Both the position numbers and the translations under genes were made by a program. From contig CAJVPP010000430.1 in the NCBI GenBank assembly GCA_910592005.1, positions 1 to 32,492 on the forward strand: 32,492 nucleotides of DNA. The letters run 5' to 3'. Under the pieces are notes generated by a model. The model ran no database searches. It was not told where the DNA came from and was given only the letters and a program-made list of their open reading frames with translations. This DNA comes from Funneliformis mosseae. Its lineage: Eukaryota; Glomeromycota; Glomeromycetes; Glomerales; Glomeraceae. Below, piece by piece: positions 24,670 to 32,492 of this stretch. Position 1 is the first letter of the stretch. Every line of letters begins with the position of its first letter.

Positions 24670-24894
24670 GCCCTGTTCAAAATCGTTTAGTCATGCTTTT
24701 CGATCAGTCAGCAATAAAGCAATCTTATTGGTAAAAAAAGTTCAATCCAAAAAACCTAAAAAAATATTGGTCTAAAAAATCAGTCGCACAAACAGATCTA
24801 ACCAATTAAATTAAACCATAACTGACTGAAAAATGTGACCAAACAGGATTATTAGCCCTGTTTAAAATTCATAGGAGGACTTTCATATGATTGG
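24670..24894. repeat. Left terminal inverted repeat
   Basis: Pairs with 27810-28012. Relative to the right copy it carries about 36 extra bases (24834-24869), which include a second terminus-like word (TTAGCCCTGTTTAAAATT). Differences between the copies are mostly transitions. Confidence 0.8.
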
Positions 24895-25139
24895 CGATCG
24901 ATTTCATTTGAATTTATACAGTTTAGAGTACTTTTTGTGATTCTAATAATCTACTTAATAAAAGAAGTAAAAATTTTATCTTTGACTCTAAAACAGCTTT
25001 AAAACTCACCTTGCAAAAGAATCTTAAAAAAATCTAAAACCTAAGAGTATTTTGTTTAAGAGACAAAAATACCTCTATCTGAACCATACATAATTACTAT
25101 ATGCTAAAAATAGTACACTAACTGAAAGAAAGTAACTGA

Positions 25140-27602
25140 GTATATTCTTTCTAAAGGTCAAACTAACTATACTTTACCAGATTATGTCTATTTAAGTAAT
25201 ACAATATGTTTAAATTATTACAATGAAATTGTAACAAGAAACTCAACTGAATTCTGACAATATATTTAAACAAGCACAGCACTAATTTTAGAACAATCTC
25301 AACCTTCATAGCCTCTATCTCCACCTCCTTAACCTCAATCTCAACCTTCTCAGTCAATGCTACCCTTACCTTCTATTATATCCTTTCTGAAGTAATTAAA
25401 ATAATAACTAACATTTTATATAATTATGAAAATAGGAAAAAGAAATCAACAATATATTCTTTTGATGAATTTTACACAATTATAAAGGAGTAAGATGCAA
25501 AGTTAAAGGGTTTTTTTTGACAAATTATATCTTTTATCTAACCTTTCTTCAAAAAATAAAAGGTCATAAGCATAGGCAAAAAAGCAACTCCTATTACATA
25601 CTACTTTCTTTGCGAAATTTATAATAAGTTTATTAATAATACAAAGAAAGATTTGACTGTGTATTTGGATTTTACCAGTATTCTAATACCTTTATAGATA
25701 CTCTTGCTAATTTAAGCATAACTATAACATCTCATACAATTACATAATATAAAGTTACTATCTGATGAATATGCTAGAACTGTTTTCTTTGCATATTTCA
25801 CAAGCGTAAAATTGACAATGGTATTAAACATCAATGATTATCATAGTATTTATAAAAAATGGATGCTAAACATAAATATAAATTCTACTGCAATGCATTT
25901 GGCAACAATCTTGATGAATCTGATCATTATACAGAGTACAATTCTAAGTATAAATATACATAATCCTAATTTGATTGACATAGAGTTGATAAAACTAAAT
26001 CTAAATAATAGATTTATAAAGCTTCTCAGTTTTTCGCATAATCAATATTAGGAATTCTGTTCAATAAATGATAATACTAAATTGGATGAATTTACTGTAC
26101 ATAGTTATGACACTAGGTTGAAAGAAAAATGAGATGCTCATTTAATGTAAGATATTGTCCTTATAGATTTGCAAGAAAATAATCTCTATTCTTTAAATGC
26201 ATATATCAAGACTATTAATAATGTTATAAATGTTCTATCTATACAACAGTATATTCAAAAGAAATATATTATACTTATCGTCACTGATTAGTCTAAATAA
26301 ATCTACCTTTAGATAGCTATTTTTCAATTTATATTATATTATAATCAATTGAATATTACTAATTCTATTCTATTATTTATTTCTATTATAGATCTCTTGT
26401 ATATCTTATTAAAAAGTTGAGAGCTAATATTCCTTTAATATCAGCCATTTTTTTGACTATGTATAAATACATTTTTGGAGAACGAAGTCTTCTTGCACAA
26501 AAGTCTAAGTCATAGCATATTAATTTTCTTTTAGAGATTTCTTATGATACTTGGCAGAAAGTTTCAAAAAATGTTGAAGTAAAATTTGGATTGTGTAAAA
26601 ATGCTGAATATCTTATACTAAAAGATTTGCTTGATAACTAATCCCTCTGATTCTGAATATTTACGCAGTATTTTTCTGATTTGATGACTTTGATGCTTAT
26701 CTAGAATTATGTTTTTATGTATAAGTGTTATTTCTTAAATTCTATCATAAAAACTATACTAAAGGACTATTGATATTTCTTTCAAATATATTTTATTAGA
26801 AGTTAAGTAATCATCCTGCTCTAAAGATCATTAAAGCTGAACTTCTAAAGTTTTCAAATTTAACCATTAAAATATTTCATAGCTTTTTATGCTGAAGCAC
26901 ACAAAATATATTGAAGTACAGCAGATTATTAAATATAATCATTATATCAATTGATTCTACCTGAATGATAATAGATTTAGAGAAAATATTGCGCATATAT
27001 TTACATAGGTTGCCTATAAATATTTTATTTAAGATATTACTTTTTTAATAAAAAAGAGCATATGTTTTCTTTTACAATATTTTTCAAAAATTTATATATA
27101 CATCTTTTATAATAAATCACCATTAATATTTCATTATAGATTATTGTAAATACAGGTTCATCTTCAAAGAAAAAATAGAAATGAATAAAATTGTTGTTTC
27201 TTTAATAGCAATAAAAATGCTGAAAATATGATTATATCATCTTCCACTAAGATTTAATACTTTATAAAAATCAGATCTATTCTATTATTGTGATATATCT
27301 AACTGTTCTATTTTTTCATTAATCAATACAGAACTAATTAAAGTTTTGGCTTACAGTCACACTTATCATAAATCTTGCTATATTAATAATAGGTTTAAAT
27401 GTTTATATTATTTCTTATTCTTACAAAATGATATTGATAAAAATGTTCAATTCTTATTAAAACATTTATAATGTTTTAAAGAAGAATCACAAATAGAAGT
27501 TAAAGATTCAAAAATAATATTTCATGTGATGATAATGATAAAAGTGAACTTGTAGAATATGTGATGTTAATATTAGAAGAAGCATTACAGAAATTTCAAT
27601 AA
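25140..27602 (+). pseudogene. Decayed transposon-encoded protein (hypermutated)
   Basis: A coding frame can be followed with shifts and many stops. Early part: YTLPDYVYLSN, then a Gln/Pro/Ser-rich stretch with TGA 25255, TAA 25267, TAG 25309 and TAA 25330. Next FDEFYTIIKE-stop-DAKLKG (TAA 25491). Middle: TRLKEK-stop-DAHLM-stop-DIVLIDLQ and VTD-stop-SK-stop-IYL-stop-IAIF (stops at 26130, 26148, 26289, 26298, 26310), KYIFGERSLLAQKSKS-stop-HINFLLEISYDTWQKV, FDDFDAYLE, NYTKGLLIFLSNIFY-stop-KLSNHPALKII and YIEVQQIIKYNHYIN. End: a RING-like zinc-finger remnant (SHTYHKSCYINNRFKCLYYF, with Cys partly replaced by Tyr), and a stop at 27600-27602. From memory it resembles abundant repeat-encoded proteins of Rhizophagus; the fold of the middle domain is not known to me. 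Not able to make a functional protein as read. Confidence 0.7.
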
Positions 27603-27809
27603 CAATAAAATATTTTACTTTTTTTTTATTATTATATATAAATTAATAAATTAAACTATTTATTTTATTGAATACTCTTGATTTTATTGAACATTTTTGA
27701 TTTAATATATAATATTCAAATAGTTTAAATATAATATTATTAGTTTATTTTAATATTATAATATCACGTAACATATATAAATATTTATAAAAATTTATGT
27801 AATCTAATC
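27603..27809. other. AT-rich 3' segment inside the transposon
   Basis: About 200 bases of nearly pure A/T between the stop of the decayed ORF and the right inverted repeat. Nothing else seen. Confidence 0.5.
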
Positions 27810-28012
27810 GGCCAATTATATGAAAGTCTTCCTATGAGTTTTTCAATCAGTTGTAGTTTAATTTGATTGGCCAGATCTGCTTGCATTTATTTGCGCAACT
27901 GATCTTTTAGACTAATATTTTTTTAGGTTTTTTGGGTTGAACATTTTTCTACTAATAAGGTTGCTTTATTGCTGACCAATTGAAAATGCAACTAAACGAT
28001 TTTGAACAAGAC
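27810..28012. repeat. Right terminal inverted repeat
   Basis: Reverse complement of the left repeat, uninterrupted; it lacks the 36-base insert seen on the left. It ends TTTTGAACAAGAC before the flanking TA. Confidence 0.8.
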
Positions 28013-28015
28013 TAT

Positions 28016-28293
28016 TAGGCCTATTTATTTCTGATTATTCAGGTTTTTGGTCACAAAATCCATTAAACATTCTAAATATATAATCAAACTCAGAATTCAG
28101 TTAGAGATTTCTGATTGCAAAAATTTCAACAAAAATAAATCAACCATTTGTTTTTGTTATGTGATTAAAAAAATCCACCTTTTTATTGTTCAGAAAAATC
28201 AAATTGTTGATTGAGTTACACAATTTCACCTGCCAATAATTATTAACTCAAAACCTGATCAAAAATCTAAACGATTAGAATTAAACAGGCCTA
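28016..28293. mobile_element. MITE-like element abutting the transposon
   Basis: Ends are imperfect inverted repeats of about 39 bases: GGCCTATTTATTTCTGATT at 28018 and, reversed, GGCCTGTTTAATTCTAATC ending at 28291. Mismatches are mostly transitions. TA flanks both ends (28016-28017, 28292-28293). The interior (about 200 bases) has no coding frame. The ends begin much like those of the large neighbour (GGCCT against GCCCT), so the two may belong to one group. Confidence 0.7.
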
Positions 28294-28356
28294 TTGTAAC
28301 ATATGTTTAAATATTTACCCTCAATTCATAATATTTGTGCTTTATTAACCAAAACG

Positions 28357-30369
28357 ATGCCTACCAATTAAAGTATTTACTTTAATAAAACAAATCCTGA
28401 AGATTACCATTTTCTGGATTTTTACGAGTACTATTCAAAGCAAGTTGACTTTACTTTTTCTTTTATAAAAGAGGCATATAAGTTGCAAATGGATCTTGAT
28501 TTTATTGCAGAAGATGACTCAAAGGAAATGAAGGAAGTTGCAATTCAAATAAAAATATTATTAAGGTATTTATTTGAGTTTTATATTATTGTTTATTATA
28601 TAGTTCAGCAGAAGGGTCTCTCATAGTTACAATAATAATGGAATGTTATTTACCTTATAGATATAATATCTGCTATGAGAAATTGAACTCTTTACAACTA
28701 CGATGAAAAATAGAATATTGTAAATCTTATAGATAGAATGTCCATTGTACTTAGTATATTAATTCTATGTGAACTAGTCAGATTATACTTTTATTAATAT
28801 TAATTTTGTTAATTTATTATTATTTTTGAAAGCCATCACAAAATTCTTAATGATATCGATATTTTTTAAAAAAGAATCAAACTGAATATTAAGCAACAGA
28901 ATCAGCTACAAAATGTAAAGGTTGTAGTTTTTCTTGTATATTTTATAAATTTGGAATTTATATTAATTGTATTTTATTTTATTGATTACAAATTGAGAGT
29001 ATTAGCTCATTGATAAGCACTTTCGCAGAGACCCTTAAAACTGCAATTAGAAATATTAATAATACATTAATATGAAATATTGTTAGCAATTAAATATTTT
29101 TTTATTATGCTAATGATATTCACAAAAATTATCAAAAAATCAGATTGATAACTCAATGTCTGAAGAATTACCATCAACTTCTCTGAATAAAGTTAGTATG
29201 TAATTAAATTTATGAATAAGAATATCATTTAATTTCTAACTTCCTTTAAAATGCACAGACTAAAATGTAATCAAATTTACACATTATCTTTTACAATTTC
29301 TTTTAGAAAAATGAATGTTTTACGACTGAGACTGGTGAAAAATCACCTGCCAAATCTAATTTGAAAGAAAGGAATATAAAATCAAATGACAAAAAGATCA
29401 CAGACGTATTTTGACATTACTGTCTTTTATATATAATAACTATATACATCCGAAAATGCCTTTCTAACTTATTTTTTTATGATCTTCCTTAGAAAGAACT
29501 TGTGAAATAGTATAGTTTCAGAGAATAAAAAAAAATCAATTATAATGAAATTTCAGATTCAGACATAGATCCATATTATATAATTATTTTTGTTAGTTTT
29601 TCTTTGTAATAAAAAATATACAATTCTAATATTTTTTTATTTTGTTATTTTAGAATCTGTCAAGCATTAAGCATTTGAACATAAATTTTTATCTAACAAC
29701 CTGAATAACTCAATTGCATTATTAAATAGGCTAATTATAATGGAAACAACATATAACTTAATCTCTACACACATAATTTGCATGTTCAATTTAACGTTAC
29801 ATTTGGTCAAGAAATCTGTTGAGAAAAGTTTATTTAAGAAGATCAAAAAGATTCTTAAAATAAAGAACAAATTGATTTTAGATAGATCAATAATCCTGAA
29901 ATTGGAGGCAATTTTTCAAACAGACTATGCAGAAATTAGCTTGAAAAATAATAACAGAAACCAAAATTGAAAAAAATATTAAAGAGAACAAAAAATCATG
30001 ATTTCTCTTTTTTATCTAACATATTCTTCTAGATTTCATTGCGATGTTTAAATATATGTTGCCTAAAGTGTTAGCTCAAAATATATCTGAAAAGTCATAT
30101 ATTATAAAATGTCTTCACCCATACTTCGATCTTTTAGAAATGCATTTTCTGAAATAAAATATAAGCAGATTAAAAAGGATGTCAAATCTATAAGGAATGC
30201 GAATAATATGTTTGCAATTAACATAAAGACTTAAAAAACTGATTTGTTAGTTCTGAAACTATTAGATATAACTGAAATTCTATATGTTAAAGTATCTAAA
30301 CTACTTTATAAACTAGAAAAAAACATACAGTCAGAGATGCAAAAAATTACTAATGATAGCTGTTTATAA
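28357..30369 (+). pseudogene. Second decayed repeat-type gene, spliced structure still visible
   Basis: From ATG 28357 the frame reads MPTN-stop-SIYFNKTNPEDYH and on, then splices in phase: 28357-28565, 28833-28920, 28998 to about 29081, about 29152-29200, about 29308-29405, 29493 on, and about 29654-29970. Stops interrupt it at 28369 (TAA), 28867 (TAA), 29073 (TGA), 29508 (TAG), 29526 (TAA) and 29668 (TAA). The text is otherwise coding-like: ISSLISTFAETLKTAIRN, SEELPSTSLNK, TTETGEKSPAKSNLKERN, NEISDSDIDPYY, and a late ISLKNNNRNQN motif. A trailing part (about 30130-30369) reads LDITEILYVKVSKLL. I recall multi-copy proteins of this kind, ending GEISLK.xNRRRNQN, in Rhizophagus; function unknown. 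It could be part of the same kind of mobile DNA as its neighbours. No inverted ends were found for it. Confidence 0.55.
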
Positions 30370-30986
30370 TTTATATAAAATATTGGTAAATAATTTCAAT
30401 TGTCTAATTAAAATTGCTAAGAAAATCAGATTGTATAGTATATAAGCAATTGGAGATAAATTAAACATTATTTACTATATCACTTGTTAAAATAAAAAAA
30501 TATTTGGCTATCGAATTGGCTTTGTGCATAATTTTTTATTCATTTAAAACTATTGGATGTTACATAAAAATCTTTAATTTTTTCAAGATAATAAGAAACA
30601 AGTTTGTTAAACAAGAAAAACTTCTAGAAAAAATTTGTTCTTTTATGCTTTTAATCAATGATGATACCAGTAACCTATAAGAGTAGATATATTTACTGAA
30701 TAATGATCTAATATTTGTAACAGAAAAAAAATAAATAAACTCTCTTTAAATATTACTTAATAAAATTAAATAATAGATCAGAATAAAACTTTTTATTATA
30801 AAATTGAATAGAATGTACATATATTTTCTTTTATGTAAAATTTATTTGTTGCAAGTTATTAAATTTAATTCTAATACATGAAATCATCTTTTTAGCTTCA
30901 TAATTATATGTTGTGATTCTAATCATTATTTATAATAATAAATAATATTTGAATAATTTACATTTATATAAAAGTTATCATTAAAT
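30370..30986. other. AT-rich spacer between decayed repeat genes
   Basis: About 600 bases, well above 80 percent A/T by eye, with scattered short open frames of no recognisable content. No inverted repeats or RNA genes seen. Confidence 0.5.
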
Positions 30987-32400
30987 ATGCAATCTGAACT
31001 AGATTTATTAAAACAAGAGAATGTCAGACTTATGGATAAAATCATGGATTTGAAAAAGATCGTGAAAGAAAAAATAAGCTTGAGATTAGAATAGCAGAAT
31101 TAGAATAAACTACAAAGCTAAATCAAACAGAAAATGCTGAACTCAAGAATAAAATTGCAGAATTAAAATGATCTGTTAAGAATATTGAGAAGCAAAATTG
31201 AATAGTTACTAATGGTTTAAAATCTCCAGAAAATTCTATCTCATTGCCTAACAATAATTGTGAAAATACATAGTTTATAGATGAGTTAAAGACTCAGAAC
31301 TTTATCTCCTCTTTATCTCATCATAAAGCGGATCAATCTATAACTAGTATTGACTTAGTAACTTTAGACATTCATAATAGGTTAATACAATTTCTAATGC
31401 ATTTAATCTTAGTGAAACTTGCTCTGGAAAATCTAAATCATTAGAAGATAAAGAAATTGATGTTTTTTTAAATTCAGAAAATAAAAAAAGGGTTAATAAT
31501 AAGATAAGATAAAGGAATAAGAAAAGGTTATTATATAGTAATAAAGTTTTTATTTCTTAAAATCAAGACTTATCTTTAGTTAATCAGGATACTTCAATGA
31601 AATCAGAAAAGATAATAACATTCTTATCATTATGTAATACAAAAACTGTTACAATCTTAACAATTCTGAAACTTCCTCTGAAATATTTGAATCAGTTGAT
31701 CAAATTGTAGAAGGTTTAATATAAGAGATAACTTGTAATCAAAAATAAAGTATTGTTTCCTCTGAAATCAACCCATCCTCAAATAATAGTAAGATAGATT
31801 TTACTGAAATTAGTAAGTCTTATATATAGAATATGAATTCAGGTTCTTTAAAAAGTTTATCTGACTTATTTGATAAAGCAATTAAATTGGATTAAAAACA
31901 AATTTATATTGGTATTATTATTCTTTTAAATTTGAAAATAAGGTTAAAAGTCTTATAAGGAATAGTAAGATTAAAGATAAAACTGCTAGATCGCAAATAT
32001 ATAAAAAAATGAAACCTTTTTTGCCTAACATTACTAATGTAAATTTGTGTAAAAAAACTTAAAGAGCTTAAAAAATTTTTAAACTATTTGGAGAAAGAGA
32101 AGTAAATGTAAATAAAATCAAATATATTACATATAGTGTAAATACTATTTTAGGATTAAAAGATATTCAAATTTAACATATCATAAATCAAGTGATTTCA
32201 AAAACTAATAAAATATCATGATCAGACTAATTCTAAAGTAAGTGGATCTATCACTTTATCTTATATCTCTAATTCTTTAAATTTAGATAATTTGCTAAAA
32301 GCTGAGATAAGTGCATCATTCACATCTTAAACTAAAATAAAGATGTTACCTAAAAAATAAAATAATCCAATTTAAGATATTGTAAAGTTATTCTGATCTA
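30987..32400 (+). pseudogene. Third decayed repeat-type gene, N-terminal coiled coil
   Basis: Begins at an ATG near 30987 with MQSELDLLKQENVRLMDKIM, a heptad-patterned coiled coil that continues as repeats of the type KLEIRIAELE and AELKNKIAELK, each followed by a stop (TAA or TGA) where Gln or Arg would fit. One base is gained or lost near 31072 and the frame shifts again further on. Later parts are Ser/Asn-rich: SGKSKSLEDKEIDVFLNSEN, then NNKIR-stop-RNKKRLL and FIS-stop-NQDLSLVNQDTSMKSEKI. From memory, coiled-coil, Ser-rich proteins of this type form a large family in Rhizophagus. The end is not clear and could lie outside the window. As with the neighbours, stops are concentrated at CAA/CAG/CGA-type positions. 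Confidence 0.5.
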
Positions 32401-32492
32401 CTGTATTGTAACAGAATTGGATTGACGAATGTGGCGCAGTATATTGCAGATCTAAATATCAGATATATCAGACATATTTGATATATTTGATA

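Larger units (their letters stand above)
24668..28014 (+). mobile_element. Decayed DNA transposon with ~200-bp terminal inverted repeats
   Basis: The left end, 24670 to about 24894, and the right end, about 27810 to 28012, are long imperfect inverted repeats. Both start (G[CT]C[CT]TGTTCAAAATCG, then TTTAGT) and share AGCAATAAAGCAA, CCTAAAAAAATATT and AGACTTTCATAT-type words in the same order. TA sits directly outside both ends (24668-24669 and 28013-28014), as for an element that duplicates a TA target. The 3.3-kb interior carries one decayed coding region on the + strand (about 25140-27602). TA duplication is usual for Tc1/mariner and some other superfamilies; the protein does not allow me to assign one. 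Confidence 0.8.

Noticed and set aside
25163..25357. Minus-strand ORF rich in EVEIEVKEVEIEAMKVE
   Set aside because: It is the antisense of the Gln/Pro/Ser-rich stretch of the decayed transposon protein, which has the matching sense text on the + strand.
29667..29870. Minus-strand ORF of 67 codons in the second relic
   Set aside because: It is antisense to an exon of the decayed gene at 28357-30369; composition fits a shadow frame.

Overview
The window looks like nuclear DNA of a fungus. The genes are very AT-rich and cut by many short GT-AG introns (about 40 to 110 bases). They encode single-copy fungal housekeeping proteins, packed closely on both strands. Extreme AT content, long A/T runs and the type of repeat on the right suggest an arbuscular mycorrhizal fungus (Glomeromycotina, Rhizophagus-like). 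That placement is an inference from memory of such genomes; no search was run. Exon models were built by hand from splice signals, reading phase and family motifs, and all models reported as complete keep frame from start to stop.

Left part, 1 to about 23950, is a gene-dense block. In order: the 3' end of a YVH1/DUSP12-type phosphatase (+); mitochondrial enoyl reductase ETR1/MECR (-); TRAPP subunit TRS31/TRAPPC5 (+); mitochondrial ribosomal protein mS33 (-); nucleoporin NUP133 in 27 exons (-); a 2.1-kb spacer with a small palindromic element, a 9-bp minisatellite and a possible broken gene; an RPUSD1-like pseudouridine synthase (+); the ribosome-associated Hsp70 SSZ1 (-); an Elongin B-like protein (-); mannosyltransferase ALG2 (+); LSM4 (-); a DAHP synthase of the ARO3/ARO4 type (+); and a conserved protein of unknown function (+). 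Neighbours are often divergent with 130 to 420 bases between starts, so several promoters are shared. The genes do not form one pathway; they cover translation and its chaperones, RNA processing, trafficking, nuclear pores, glycosylation and metabolism.

Right part, about 23950 to 32492, is a different compartment: more AT-rich, with no intact long ORF. It holds a 3.3-kb element with terminal inverted repeats of about 200 bp next to TA dinucleotides, a 274-bp MITE-like element directly beside it, and two further decayed repeat-type genes. In all three coding relics the reading frame can still be followed, but is broken by stops that sit where Gln, Arg or Trp would be expected (CAA/CAG to TAA/TAG, CGA to TGA, TGG to TAG/TGA/TAA). 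This is the pattern expected of C-to-T hypermutation on both strands, and it is the most interesting signal in the window.
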